From Pleurodeles waltl (taxonomy: Eukaryota; Chordata; Amphibia; Caudata; Salamandridae), in assembly GCF_031143425.1 (NCBI RefSeq), contig NC_090447.1:26626238-26690237 (forward strand): 64,000 nt of DNA, in the 5' to 3' direction. A program made the position numbers and the translations under genes. The first letter of the stretch is position 1. Every line of letters starts with the position of its first letter. The notes beneath the pieces were generated by a model, which worked only from the letters and a program-made list of their open reading frames with translations, was not told the origin of the DNA and searched no databases. This document shows, piece by piece, positions 52,268-64,000 of this stretch.

Positions 52268-54831
52268 CCAAGCCATTTAAATGCCTTTCACTCTCCACAC
52301 TCACCCATTACTCAGCCCAGTTTTAGTGTGGGTGAAGACCTCAACCATCTTGAAAACCCCCAAAGTGGGTAGGGTTAGCCCCAGGAACCTTTAACCCATT
52401 GGCTAAGCCACCCCCAGGGGTCATTTCCACCCACTAGCTTGTACCAGGCATAAATGTGGCACATTCAGGCACCAACTTCAGAATACTCCTGGAACTGTGG
52501 AAGACCAGAAGAGGACTGAACCAGCTGTCTGTGACCTGTGACAAGCCTAGAAAACTGACCAATGCTATTTAATGGAGACAGAGGGTATCCTCTGAAGCGC
52601 TGCTGACAGGTGAGTAAAGCAGGGTCAAGGGACGACCTCATGTAGTTCAGGAAAGTACAAGGAGGCCACAAGGCAGCACTAAACTTACACCCTCAGCAGC
52701 ACAGGGGCAGCCAGGTGCAGAGTGGCAACACAGCATCGGGCACCCAACATTATTCAAAGGAGGAGGTCACTTTCAAAAACAGGCTGCAGGCTCTGGCCAG
52801 GAGGCCAGGAGAGGTCAACCCACAGCTTCCCAGGTATGTTGAGAAGGTCCAGCTCCCCAAGGCCCAGGGGCTTTGGGTGCAGGGGTGTCTTTTTGTGCTG
52901 GTACCAGCTTGCCAGGCAGGTCGCGGTCAGGGGAGCCCTCGGATTTAGGCTGCAGGCATTGCTGTGGAGTCCGGTAGGGGTCAGCCCACGGTGAGCTCTT
53001 GGTCAGAAGCGCTGGAGAACCTTCACTGGACTGGTGGGCCACATGGACTCAGACCGGTGGCTTTGAGTGCAGAGGTGGTTCCAGGTGGCAGTTTCGCAGT
53101 TCCTCAGGCAGACTTCTTCTTTAAAGATGGTTTCTTTTGGACAGGCCCGCTGTCAACTGGAGTTCTTGGTCTTTATCGAAGGCAGGCAGTCCTCCCTAAG
53201 CTTTGGAGGTTGCTGGCCTGCAGGACAGTCGTCTTATGGGTGCAGATTCTTCAAAAGCTGCAGATAGGCTGATAGGGCTTGGGCCAAGTCAGTTGTTGTC
53301 TTCAGTCTGCTCTGCTGGGTGACTTCTGGGTGGTCAGGCTCTTCTTAAGTTGACAGGAATCTGATTTTGGGGTTCAGGGCTTCCACCTAAATCTAAATAC
53401 TGAACTTAGGGGCATTACAGGAAGTGCCAGGTGATAGCCAATGGGCTGGGCTACTCATCTTTAGGGTGACTACACCATTCTTATGACCACTTTCATTGGG
53501 AAGTGGCATAGCCCTAACCCTATTGGCCTAATTTCCTCAATGCAAAATGGAGGAATTTAAAAAGTAGTGTCCACTTCAGGTTGTCAACCCTAGGGGTGGG
53601 ACTGGAATGAAGTGGGCACATCTCCTAATTTATGTTATTTTCCCACCAGTCTTGCCACTGTAGGTAGGGTCAGGAACGGGGGGTTGGCCTGCTCTAGCAT
53701 TTGGAGAGGCCTGGGCTGCATTCCAAAGGTGGCAAGGCCTTTGAAGCTCCCTGTCATGAAATTTCCATCCTGCCTGGAAGAGTAGGTCACACCTCTGCCC
53801 AGAGCAGGCTTTTGTTCTGAGCCCTCAAGAGCACTGGCTGTCACCTCAGGGGGGCAGAATTCAGTCTCAAGTGGCTGTACTGCTTTTGACCAGTCAGTGT
53901 CCACACTAGGAGTTGGTAGGATTTTCAGAGGGCACCTTTAAGGTGCCCTCTGGGTGCATGTATTAATAAATCTATCACTAGATTTAGTGAGGGTTTATTA
54001 ATACGACATGTTTGATACCAAACATCCCTATTGTCAGTGAAGCCATCATGTAGCTGGGGAACTTGTAATGGCCAGTGTCCAGCACATGTACTTAAAATGG
54101 CTTCACTGTTCACTTACTATGTCTGAGAATCAACAATTGCATAGCAGGGGCGGATTTTCGCATGCAGGCATGACTTATACTGGTGGATTGGGTGAAATAA
54201 TGGGGGCATCTCTAAGATGTCATCTGGGTACATTTTTCAGTAAATCCCACACTGGCATCAGTGTGGGTTTATTGTGCTAAGACGTTTGAGACCGAACTTC
54301 CCAGTATTCAGTGAAGCCATTATGGTGCTGTGGAGTTTGTAATGATAAAGTCCCAGACCATATCTTCAATATGGCTACACTGCACCTACAATTTCTAAGA
54401 ATGGACTTAAACACTGTAGGGACATATTGCTCATGCAGCTATGCCCTAACCTGTGGTATAATGCACTCTGCCTGAGGGTTGTAAGGCCTGCTAGAGGGGT
54501 GACTTATCTACGCCACAGGCATTGGTTTGTGGGCATGGCACCCTGAGAGGCCTTTATCTCGCCAATAGCACACACAAGCTGAAAAGGCAATGTGCATGTG
54601 CTTGGTGAGGGGTCTCCCAGGATGGCATAATACATGCTGCAGACTTTGGGAACCTTCCCTGGCCACAGGGCCTTTGGTACCATGGTTACATTTTACAAGG
54701 GACTTGCCTCTGGGGCTCTTTTACCTCTGGGAATTCTGAGAACATGTTGAGAATTTGGGCCCTAAAATATGCAGCTAGTTTGTCACAAAAATCTTGTGAG
54801 TTCTCCAGATCCCATTGTGCAGAAGGAGATG
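52268..54831. other. Unassigned; probably an old LTR A-like relic
   Basis: Scattered similarity in order to LTR A: a GGGGGCAGAATTCAG block near 53850, and an ACATGTTTGATACCAAACAT block with AGTGAAGCCATCATG (53995-54055) resembling the 51690 region. Two diverged tandem copies of about 200 bp are at 53938-54125 and 54214-54405. No ends or duplications located; no gene seen. Confidence 0.35.
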
Positions 54832-54836
54832 GTAAC

Positions 54837-56903
54837 TGTTAGAAATTGAGTTTTTGGTTGGCAGTCAGGTTACCCTCTGTCCAAGCAAGAACCCTCACTC
54901 TAGTCAGGGTAAGTCACACACAATCCAAGATTATCCTGTGCCCACCCTCTGGTAGCTTGGCACGAGCAGTCAGGCTTAACTTAGAAGGCAATGTGTAAAG
55001 TATTTGTGCAATAAATCATACAATAACACCATATAGCACCACAAAAATACACCACACAGTGTTTAGAAAAATATATAATATTTATCAGGATTATTGTAGG
55101 TCAAAAACAAATGAAGATGCAATGTGAAATTATAGAGATATCACTGGAAAGTGATATAAAGTGTCTTAAGTCTTTAAAAAGCAAACAAAGTCTCTTTCAA
55201 GCACAAAGTACCTGGTTTGGAGTGGAAAATCTCCCCAAAGGGCCCCAGAAGAAGAGATATGTGGATATGTGCGTCGATTTCTCCCCAGCACACACGGACT
55301 TGCGTCGTTATTTTTCACGCCGGGAAGTCGTGTGTCGTTTTCCGGCGCACGGACAGTCTCTTTCTGTGGGTCGCGGGGATTACCAGATGTCCCGGGTCTG
55401 TGCGTGGATTCTCCAGCTTGTTTTCCGGCTGCGCGTCGTTCCGCGGGGCTGTGTGTCGAAGTTTCGCTTTCACTGCAGGCATTGTGTCATTTCCCCTCTA
55501 GGAGTCGGGCGCCGTTGTCCTTGCGAGGCCCCGAAGGCGTCGCGTCGATCAGCGTCAGTGTGCGTTGTTTTTCTCACCGCAGAACAAGCTGTGCGTCGAC
55601 ATTTTCGGCGCACAAAGAGTCCAAATGAAAAAGATAAGTCTTTTTGGTCCTGAGACTTCAGGGAACAGGAGGCAAGCTCTATCCAAGCCCTTGGAGAGCA
55701 CTTTTACAGCCAGACAAGAGTTCAGCAAGGCAGCAGGCCAACAGCAAGGCAGCAGTCCTTTGTAGAAAGCAGACAGGTGAGTCCTTTGAGCAGCCAGGCA
55801 ATTCATCTTGGCAGGATGTAGGTTCTGGTTCCGGTTTCTTCTCCAGCAAGTGTCTGATGAGGTAGGGCAGGGGCCCTGTTTTATACCCAAATGTGCCTTT
55901 GAAGTGGGGGAGACTTCAAAGAGTGGCTAAGAAGTGCACCAGGTCCCCTTTCAGTTCAATCCTGTCTGCCAGGGTCCCAGTAGGGGGTGTGGCAGTCCTT
56001 TGTGTGAGAGCAGGTCCTCCACCCTCCCAGCCCAGGAAGACCCATTCAAAATGCAGATGTATGCAAGTGAGGCTGAGTACCCTGTGTTTGGGGTGTGTCT
56101 GAGTGAATGCACAAGGAGCTGTCAACTAAGCCCAGCCAGACGTGGATTGTAAGGCACAGAAAGATTTAAGTGCAAAGAAATGTTCACTTTCTAAAAGTGC
56201 CATTTCTAGAATAGTAATATTAAATCCAACTTCACCAGTCAGCAGGATTTAGTATTACCATTCTGGCCATACTAAATATGACCTTCCTACTCCTTTCAGA
56301 TCAGCAGCTACCACTTCAATACAGTATGAGGGCAGCCCCAATGTTAGCCTTTGAAGGGAGCAGGCCTCACAGTAGTGCAAAACGAATTTAGGAGTTTTAC
56401 ACTACCAGGACAGGTAAACTACACAGGTACATGTCCTGCCTTTCACCCACACAGCACCCTGCTCTAGGGGTTACTAGGGCACACATTAGGGGTGACATAT
56501 GTGGAGAAAGGGGAGGTTTAGGCTTGGCAAGTACTTTTAAATGCCAAGTCGAGGTGACAGTGAAACTGTACACACAGGGCTTGCAATGGCAAGCCTGGGA
56601 CAAGGTAAAGGGGCTACTTGAGTGGGTGGCACAACCAGTGCTGCAGGACCACTAGTAGCATTTAATCTACAGGCCCTAGGCACATATAGTGCACATTAAT
56701 AGGGACTTATAAGTAAATTAAATAGTCCAATCAGGTATGATCCAAGGTTACCATGTTTAAACGGAGAGAGCATATGCACTTTAGCACTGGTTAGCAGTGA
56801 TCAAGTGTGCAGAGTCTAAAAGCCAGCAAAAACAGTGTCCAAAAAATGGAGGGAGGCAGGCAAAAAGTTAGGGGTGACCACCCTAAGGCTGTCAGGTCTA
56901 ACA
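54837..56903 (-). repeat. Family B 3' LTR
   Basis: 2067 bp. It differs from its partner mainly by about 60 extra bases near 55475-55535 and point changes. It contains the GCGTCG-rich block (55268-55605). Confidence 0.94.
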
Positions 56904-56924
56904 TGTGTCCCCCCCTGCTGAAAG
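56904..56924 (-). promoter_or_regulatory. Family B polypurine tract
   Basis: The minus strand reads GCAGGGGGGGACACA just before the LTR start; the G-run is the likely plus-strand primer. Confidence 0.5.
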
Positions 56925-56933
56925 TGGGAAGAG

Positions 56934-58290
56934 CTACCCGACCTCCTGGGAGCTCTCATCGCTAAGGCGGAAGTACCTGGAGAGACCATCAGCATTGGCG
57001 TGGTCAACCCCTGGGCGATGCTCCACCGTAAAGTCCATCCCCTGTAGGGAAATGGACCACCTCAAGAGTTTTGGATTCTCACCCCTCATCTGCATGAGCC
57101 ATCTGAGGGGCCTGTGGTCTGTCTGAACCCAGAAGTGAGTCTCAAACAGGTAGGGTCTTAGCTTCTTCAGTGCCCAGACCACAGCAAATGCTTCTCTCTC
57201 AATAGCACTCCACCTTTGTTCCCGTGGTAATAGTCTTCTGCTAATAAAGATTACTGGTTGGTCTGAGCCCTCCTCATTCAGCTGTGCTATAACAGCCCCT
57301 ATGCCATGCTCTGAAGCGTCTGTCTGCACAATAAATTCCTGGGAGTAGTCAGGGGCCTTGAACACGGGGGCCGTGCACATGGCTTCCTTCAGAGAATCAA
57401 AGGCTTTTTGGCAAGCCTCTGTCCAATTTACCAACCTAGGTTGTTTCTTGGAAGTGAGTTCTGTCAAGGGGGACACAATGGTACGATAGCCCTTGACGAA
57501 TCTGCGGTAGTATCCAGTGAGGCCCAAAAAGGCTCTCACCTCCATCTGTGTTCTAGGTGGTTGCCAGGCCTTGATAGTTTCAATCTTGGCCTGGAGTGGC
57601 TGCACCTTGCCACCACCTACTAGGTGTCCCAAGTACACCACGGAACCCTGCCCAATCTGGCACTTACTAGCCTTGATAGTCAGACCTGCCTATTGCAGAG
57701 CCTGAAACACCTCCTTGAGGTGGAGCAGATGTTCCGCCCAGCTGGAACTGTAGACAGCTACGTTGTCCAGGTAAGCTGCACAGAAGGCATCTTTACCAGC
57801 TAGGACCCCGTTAACCAACCGTTGGAAGGTAGCGGGCATTTTTCAGCCCAAATGGCATCACCCGGAATTGGTAATGGCCATCAGGGGTGGAAAAAGACGA
57901 TCTTTCTTTAGCCCCCTCAGTCAGGCCGATCTGCCAGTACCCTGAAGTAAGATCGAACGTACTCAGGAACTTGGCAGCGCCTAGCCTGTCAACGAGCTCA
58001 TCAGCTCGGGGGATGGGGTGAGCATCAGTCCGGGTGACTGAGTTGAGACCCCGGTAGTCCACACAGAACCGGAGTTCTGGTTTCGCACCTGGGGCAGTAG
58101 CCTTAGGGACCAATACCACAGGGCTGGCCCAGGGGCTACTGGATTTCTCAATAACCCCCAAAGTCAACATCTTGGAGACCTCTTCCTTGATGCTGGCCTT
58201 CACCTTATCCGACAACCTGTAGATTTTGTTCTTTACAGGGGGACTGTCACCTGTGTCAATGTCATGCACAGAGAGGTGGGTTAGTCCAGG
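56934..58290 (-). pseudogene. Gmr1-like reverse transcriptase and RNase H, broken
   Basis: RT begins near 58290 with motifs GVIEKSSSPWASPVVLV, RFCVDYRGLN and FDLTSGYWQI (about 58180-57910), then VMPFGLKNA (about 57840). A 1-nt deletion follows. The catalytic box at about 57760 reads YLDN where active enzymes have YxDD. A stop lies near 57690. From 57641 the C-terminal RT (YLGHLVGGG, FLGLTGYYRRF) and RNase H (QTDASE, AIEREAFAVVWAL, QTDHRPL, HANADGLSR) are open to 56934. RT placed after integrase is the Gmr1 arrangement. Confidence 0.92.
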
Positions 58291-59564
58291 AGTAAGGGAG
58301 AACAGAAGGAGAACTGCTCTAACAGCTCATAGCAGTCCCCTCTCTGGGTTAGAGTCAGGGAGTCAGAGAGAATGACACCCCCAACTGACCCATCCCCTTC
58401 TTTGACAGTGAGGAGGTCAGGGAGAGGTTCACTCTCCTCTTCCATGCCCTCATCTGTGACCAGAAGCATACTGACCTCAGACCTCTCAAAGTGAGGTTTG
58501 AGCCGGTTGTGATGGAGGACCCTTAGGGGGTGCCTAGGGGTCTTGAGGTCCACTAGGTAAGTGGCCTCCCGTTTACTCTCCTTGATCTCAAAGGGGCCAG
58601 TACAGCGGTCCTGGAGAGCCCTGGGCTCTACTGGCTCCATCACCCAAACCTTGTCTCCAGGTGAGAACTCAACTAGAGTGGCCTTCTGGTCATACCACTC
58701 TTTCATCACCTCTTGACTGGCCTCAATGTTACTCTGGGCCTGCTTCCTGAAGCGTTGGGTTTGTTTGCGGAGGGCCATCATGTAGCTGACCACATCCTGG
58801 AGAGGTGACTGGGGAGCTTTCTCCCAGCCCTCCTAAACAATGCTTAGGGGTCCCCTGACAGGGTGACCATAAAGAAGCTCAAAGGGGCTGAACCCCACCC
58901 CTTACTGGGGCACCTCTCTATAAGCAAACAACAGGCAGGGTAAGAGGACGTCCCACTTACGCCTCATGGCCTCAGTCAGGCCACCAATCATACCTTTCAG
59001 GGTCTGGTTGAATCTCTCAACAAGCCCATTGGATTGAGGATGATAAGGGGTGGTAAACCGGTAGGTCACCCCACACTCATCCCACAGGGTCTTCATGTAT
59101 GCAGACATGAAGTTTGTGCCCCTGTCAGACACGACCTCATTAGGGAATCCCACACGGGTAAATATTCCCAACAGGGCTCTGGTCACCACCGGTGCAGTCA
59201 CTGTTCTCAGAGGGATTGCCTCTGGATAGCGGGTGGCATGGTCCACCAAACCCAGGATAAACCTGTTGCCCAAGGCAGTTTTGGGGTCCAAGGGACCAAC
59301 AATGTCAATGCCCACCATTTCAAAGGGGGTGCCAATGACTGGGAGTGGGAGCAGGGGACCTTTAAGTCGTTTCCCTGCCTTCCCACTAGCCTGGCAGGTG
59401 GGGCAAGCTCTGCAGAAGTTATCTGAGGCTTTCCTCATTCTGGGCCAGTGAAAGTGGGTGTCAAGCCTGTCAAAGGTCTTGTCTTGGCCCAGGTGTCCTG
59501 CCAGGGGAATGTAGTGAGCCAGGCCTAGTAAGAATTTCCGGTTACACTGGGGGACCACCAGCAC
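58281..59564 (-). pseudogene. Gmr1-like integrase, with stops
   Basis: HHCC zinc region (AHYIPLAGH, then FCRACPTC, about 59520-59400). The D,D-35-E core is complete: GIDIVGPLD, SDRGTNF and NGLVERFNQTL (about 59310-58990). In-frame stops are TAA at 58902-58904 and a TAG near 58835. The C-terminal part 58793-58281 has a GPF motif (CTGPFEIKES) like the GPY/F module of gypsy integrases, followed by an acidic linker. It joins the cDNA into host DNA with 5-bp duplications, as seen at the ends. Confidence 0.9.
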
Positions 59565-59677
59565 ACGGGGTGCCCCAGAACCTGGAATCCTACGCTCACT
59601 GTAAAGGAGATCATTCTCCCAGTAAATATGGTGAGCGCCAGAGGCATCACCTGCTGCGTGGGCTGTGGCCTGCTAAC

Positions 59678-60400
59678 TCAGACCCTCAAGGCGCATTCTT
59701 TCTGCGCCTTGCAGAATGCTTCCCTGGTTGGCCCCCCTTCTACTTGCCAGCCAGCATGTTCAAGTAGCTTACCCAGGTCAGCTATGTCCTCCCCAGTTGC
59801 CTTAGGGGCCTCCTCCTCCTCAGGGGCCACGTCTACCACCGTGGGAACATTAGAGGCGGGTTTCCCGCACCCCTGGCTCTCCCTTTTGGCAGCTGTCTGG
59901 GCCATCTTTCCAGGCTCCAGACGCCCTTGACTCCCTTCCCCGGCAGCCATGGACCGTGTGGTCATGCAGACCCACTCAGGTAACCCTAACATCTCCAGGT
60001 GAGATCTGAGCTCTACTTCTTTCCAAGCAGTATGCTCAAGATCATTACCTAACAGACAATCTACAGGCATGGCAGGACTCACAGCTACTTTCAGAGTACC
60101 AGAGACCCCCCCCCACTCAAAGGGAACCAGAGCCACCGGTAGGTGACTCTCACGATTGGCAGCGACTATGACTTGGTGGAATGTATTAGGGACTATCTGC
60201 TCTGTTGACACCAGCTGACTCTGGATAGTAGTCATACTGGCTCCTGTGTCACGCAGAGCCTCCACCTTCTGCCCATCAATGGTGACCCACTGCCTGTACT
60301 TGGAAGTATTTCGGGGCATGTGGGCTTTGGGCACCATTTCTCTTTCTCCTAGGGACACTAGGGAAATCTCTACCTGCTCCCCAAAGCTATCTGGGTCCAT
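59678..60400 (-). pseudogene. Gmr1-like aspartic protease and linker
   Basis: The open frame contains VEALRDTGASMTTI (active-site DTGA) and VDCLLGNDLE, then an acidic linker. A frameshift separates it from integrase. Same layout as 28063-29400. Confidence 0.88.
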
Positions 60401-60422
60401 CTCCCCCCAAGCGCTACACTAG

Positions 60423-61756
60423 TCAACCCAGGTGTCTGTCCGGTAGTGGACGGTGCCCTCTTGGAGCACTGGGGGTCACCTCTATAGTGACCATACTGGT
60501 AACACTCCATGCATTTGGGGTTGGATTTCCCTGACCTATCATATATCCCTGGCTTTTTCCCAAATCTGGAAAAGGAATGGTTGCCACCCCCTCCCTGGGA
60601 ATTCTTTTGGGGGCCTTTTGAGAGTTCCTTCTCTGTAAGTTTATCTCCCCCCTCTTTCTTCTGTTGGGAACCCTGACCACTTTTGTGGGTGTCCCCCCAG
60701 GTACCTTTTTGGACACTCTGGTGCTAACCCAGAGGTCCGCCTCCTCAGCAAGCTTCCTGGGATCAGTCAGCTTACTATCTACTAAGTGCTGGCGCAACGC
60801 TGTATAGGTAACATTGAGTATATGCTCTCTCAGAATCAAGTCATATAACCTTTTATAATTTTCTACTTTGTTGCCCGCACCCATCCATTCAGTGCCTTAC
60901 TGGAAAAGTCAAAGAAATCTACCCATGTTTGTGTGGTTTGTTTGGTGCTGTCCCTGAACCTCTGACGGTATCCCTTGGGGGTCAGCCCAAACTTGGCAAG
61001 TAAAATGGCTTTCTGAAGTGGGTATGTGTTTTGATCAGGTTGATCCAACGTGAGAAGTGTGTTCCTCCCCAATGGCGGTACATAACCCCACATAGCTACC
61101 TCCCATTGCCCTTCAGGAACCTCATGAGCCCTTAGTGCAACTTCATGAGCAGCTAACCATTTATCTATGTCATCTCCCACCAGAAAACTGGGCACCACAT
61201 TTTTGGGTATACGAACCTTCTTTTCTCCAGCAGGTCCTGTCTGTATGCTGCCACCATTATTGCTGGATTCAGACTGTCTCGCCTTGATCTCCAGCTCCTT
61301 GAGACTCAGTTCATGAGCCAACAATAGTTTCTTTTAAGCCAAAGCTCTTTCAGCTTCCACATGTTTGGCTTCTCTCTCAGCCTCAGCTTGTTTGGCTTCA
61401 ATTTTCAGTTTTGCCATTTGCAATTGGAACTCCCTTTCTTCTCTCCTTTCCTCTACGGTTAGGCTTTGCACAGAGATACTGCTCCCTGGTCTGGAAGGGG
61501 GCACAATTGCAGTGGTAACATCATCCAACGATAGCAACAAATCCTCTGAGGGGTCATTTTCTGGCTCCTCTTCCTCATCATCCTCCTCTAAATGGGCTTC
61601 TGCCCAGGCCCTAAGCGCCACTTGAAAGTCCTCCTTTCTGGAGGCCCCTTGGGTGGGTACTCTCATCACCCTGCAGAACCCTCTTAACTGTTTGACCGTA
61701 TATGTATCCAACAGGGCTAGGTCAAAGTCTCCTACTTGAGACCCAGTCAGAGACAT
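60423..61756 (-). pseudogene. gag: Gmr1-like Gag, broken
   Basis: The ATG at 61756 begins MSLTGSQVGDFDLALLD. A Glu-rich, coiled-coil-like region (about 61600-61330) contains an in-frame TAA at 61334-61336. The capsid-like core includes DIDKWLAAHEVALRAHEVP and TWVDFFDFSSKALNGW (to 60863). A frameshift occurs near 60870, then YDLILREHIL. A zinc knuckle (CMECYQYGHYRGDPQC) lies at about 60515-60470 in another frame. Confidence 0.87.
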
Positions 61757-61884
61757 GTTGAGTGAGGATTTGTCAGGAAAACGAATTTGCAAAACAAGAG
61801 ATAAAAAATCAAGTTGACCTTCAACTGTGGGTAGGTAGTGAGATACTTAGCTACTGTATGTCACTGCACAAATACAAGTCCTAT

Positions 61885-61903
61885 CCTCACCGGTGATCAC
61901 CAA
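61885..61903 (-). other. Family B primer binding site candidate
   Basis: The minus strand next to the 5' LTR reads TTGGTGATCACCGGTGAGG; starts TGG after one base, as in family A. Primer tRNA not identified. Confidence 0.5.
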
Positions 61904-63909
61904 TGTTAGAAATGGGGGTTTTGGTTGGCAGTCAGGTTACCCTCTGTCCAAGCAAGAACCCTCACTCTAGTCAGGGTAAGTCACACACAATCCAAGATTA
62001 TCCTGTGCCCACCCTCTGGTAACTTGGCACGAGCAGTCAGGCTTAACTTAGAAGGCATTGTGTAAAGTATTTGTGCAATAAATCATACAATAACACCATA
62101 TAGCACCACAAAAATACACCACACAGTGTTTAGAAAAATATATAATATTTATCAGGATAATTGTAGGTCAAAAACGAATGAAGATGCAATGTGAAATTAT
62201 AGAGATATCACTGGAAAGTGATATAAAGTGTCTTAACTCTTTAAAAAGCAAACAAAGTCTTGTTTAAGCACAAAGTACCTGGTTTGGAGTGGAAAATCTC
62301 AGCAAAGGGCCGCAGAAGAAGAGATACGTGGAAAAACGGTGTGTGCGTCGATTTCTCCCCAGCACACACGGACTTGCGTCGTTATTTTTCACACGGGGAA
62401 GTCGTGCGTCGTTTTCCGGCACGCGGACAGTCTCTGTCGCGGGGAGTACCAGATGTCCCGGGTCTGTGCGTGGATTCTCCGGCTTGTTTTCCAGCTGTGC
62501 GTCGTTCCGCGGGGCTGTGCGTCGAAGTTCCGGTCGCCCGAAGGCGTTGCGTCGATCAGCGTCGGTGTGCGGCGTTTTTCTCGCCGCGGAACAAGCTGTG
62601 CGTCAAAATGTTTGGCGCACGAAGAGTCCAAATGAAAAAGAGAAGTCTTTTTGGTCCTGAGACTTCAGGGAACAGGAGGCAAGCTCTATCCAAGCCCTTG
62701 GAGAGCACTTTTACAGCCAGACAAGAGTTCAGCAAGGCAGCAGGCCAACAGCAAGGCAGCAGTCCTTTGTAGAAAGCAGACAGGCGAGTCCTTTGAGCAG
62801 CCAGGCAGTTCTTCTTGGCAGGATGTAGGTTCTGGTTCCCGTTTCTTCTCCAGCAAGTGTCTGATGAGGTAGGGCAGGGGCCCTGTTTTATACCCAAATG
62901 TGCCTTTGAAGTGGGGGAGACCTCAAAGAGTGGCTAAGAAGTGCACCAGGTCCCCTTTCAGTTAATCCTGTCTGCCAGGGTTCCAGTAGGGGGTGTGGCA
63001 GTCCTTTGTGTGAGAGCAGGCCCTCCACCCTCCCAGCCCAGGAAGACCCATTCAAAATGCAGATGTATGCAAGTGAGGCTGAGTACCCTGTGTTTGGGGT
63101 GTGTCTGAGTGAATGCACAAGGAGCTGTCAACTAAGCCCAGCCAGACGTGGATTGTAAGGCACAGAAAGATTTAAGTGCAAAGAAATGTTCACTTTCTAA
63201 AAGTGCCATTTCTAGAATAGTAATATTAAATCCAACTTCACCAGTCAGCAGGATTTAGTATTACCATTCTGGCCATACTAAATATGACCTTCCTACTCCT
63301 TTCAGATCAGCAGCTACCACTTCAATACAGTATGAGGGCAGCCCCAATGTTAGCCTTTGAAGGGAGCAGGCCTCACAGTAGTGCAAAACGAATTTAGGAG
63401 TTTCACTCTACCAGGACAGGTAAACTACACAGGTACATGTCCTGCCTTTCACCCACACAGCACCCTGCTCTAGGGGTTACTAGGGCACACATTAGGGGTG
63501 ACATATGTGGAGAAAGGGGAGGTTTAGGCTTGGCAAGTACTTTTAAATGCCAAGTCGAGGTGACAGTGAAACTGTACACACAGGGCTTGCAATGGCAAGC
63601 CTGGGACAAGGTAAAGGGGCTACTTGAGTGGGTGGCACAACCAGTGCTGCAGGGCCACTAGTAGCATTTAATCTACAGGCCCTAGGCACATATAGTGCAC
63701 ATTAATAGGGACTTATAAGTAAATTAAATAGTCCAATCAGGTATGATCCAAGGTTACCATGTTTTAAGGGAGAGAGCATATGCACTTTAGCACTGTTTAG
63801 CAGTGATCAAGTGTGCAGAGTCTAAAAGCCAGCAAAAACAGTGTCTAAAAAGTGGAGGGAGGCAGACAAAAAGGTAGGGGTGATCACCCTAAGGCTGTCA
63901 GGTCTAACA
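61904..63909 (-). repeat. Family B 5' LTR
   Basis: 2006 bp, TGTTAGAAATGGGG to GGTCTAACA; followed by the GTAAC duplication. GCGTCG-rich block at 62342-62615. Confidence 0.95.
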
Positions 63910-63914
63910 GTAAC

Positions 63915-64000
63915 ACTTTTACTGTTTTAAACAGTTCAAACGGAAAGTATATAGTCTTCCTGATTTTCTGCAAAGATTAAGCAGTCTTAGCTTCTCTTAC
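63915..64000. other. Flanking DNA, unassigned
   Basis: Short tail after the target duplication; near-palindrome ACTGTTTTAAACAGT. No feature recognised. Confidence 0.3.

Larger units (their letters stand above)
54837..63909 (-). mobile_element. Gmr1-like LTR retrotransposon (family B), full length, 9.07 kb, decayed
   Basis: LTRs 54837-56903 (2067 bp) and 61904-63909 (2006 bp) start TGTTAGAAAT and end TCTAACA. The 5-bp duplication GTAAC is at 54832-54836 and 63910-63914. The minus-strand internal region has gag, protease, integrase, reverse transcriptase and RNase H in that order, the unusual arrangement of the Gmr1 clade. Each gene has stops or frameshifts, so it is inactive. Confidence 0.95.

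Noticed and set aside
54832..63914. Two separate nested elements (one with integrase, one with RT)
   Set aside because: A single pair of LTRs with one GTAAC duplication encloses one collinear coding region without internal LTR or duplication; the Gmr1 order explains it.
1..64000. A host gene, tRNA or rRNA
   Set aside because: No recognisable host protein domain, tRNA cloverleaf or rRNA sequence was seen on either strand, although short exons could be missed by eye.

Overview
The window looks like accessory DNA from a vertebrate with a very large, transposon-filled genome. A salamander or newt is my best guess: almost every base that can be assigned belongs to a mobile element, LTRs reach 3 kb, two LTR retrotransposons have the Gmr1-type gene order, and there is a foamy-virus-like provirus of a kind I recall being reported from newts. 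The species is inference. I see no host protein-coding gene, rRNA, tRNA or CRISPR array.

The centre (8.2-35.6 kb) is a four-level nest that can be read from target-site duplications. An old plus-strand Gmr1-like retrotransposon (8178-8540 continuing at 34076-35554) was split in its gag by a hAT DNA transposon (8541-34075; 17-bp perfect terminal inverted repeats; 8-bp duplication GGTATAGG). The hAT, which carries a broken transposase (11124-13601), was entered by a minus-strand Gmr1-like LTR retrotransposon with about 3-kb LTRs (14037-34019; duplication GGGGG). One LTR of that element was entered by an 11.0-kb minus-strand endogenous foamy-like retrovirus (15438-26468; duplication CCTG).

The provirus is the highlight. 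It has paired 1091-bp LTRs that differ at 7 sites by my count, a PBS starting TGGCGCC, and uninterrupted gag (517 aa), pol (1156 aa: protease, RT, RNase H, integrase) and env (985 aa). A further open frame with an acidic C-terminus lies between env and the 3' LTR. Pol starts in the +1 frame relative to gag with its own ATG, as in spumaviruses.

Flanks: a solo 3-kb LTR at 43-3119 and an inverted one at 41598-44675 (same family as the nested retrotransposon); a solo LTR of a second family at 6387-8177; small TAA-flanked foldback elements at 39.9, 40.6, 41.3 and 49.5 kb; a 21-bp minisatellite at 37.1-37.8 kb; degenerate ACACTG-rich repeat DNA at 39.3-46.5 kb; AT and GT microsatellites; a solo LTR at 50510-52267; and a complete but decayed 9.07-kb Gmr1-like element at 54837-63909 with order gag-PR-IN-RT-RNase H. 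The remaining intervals (3.1-6.4, 35.6-39.3, 48.4-50.5 and 52.3-54.8 kb) hold small nonautonomous elements, relics or nothing I recognise.
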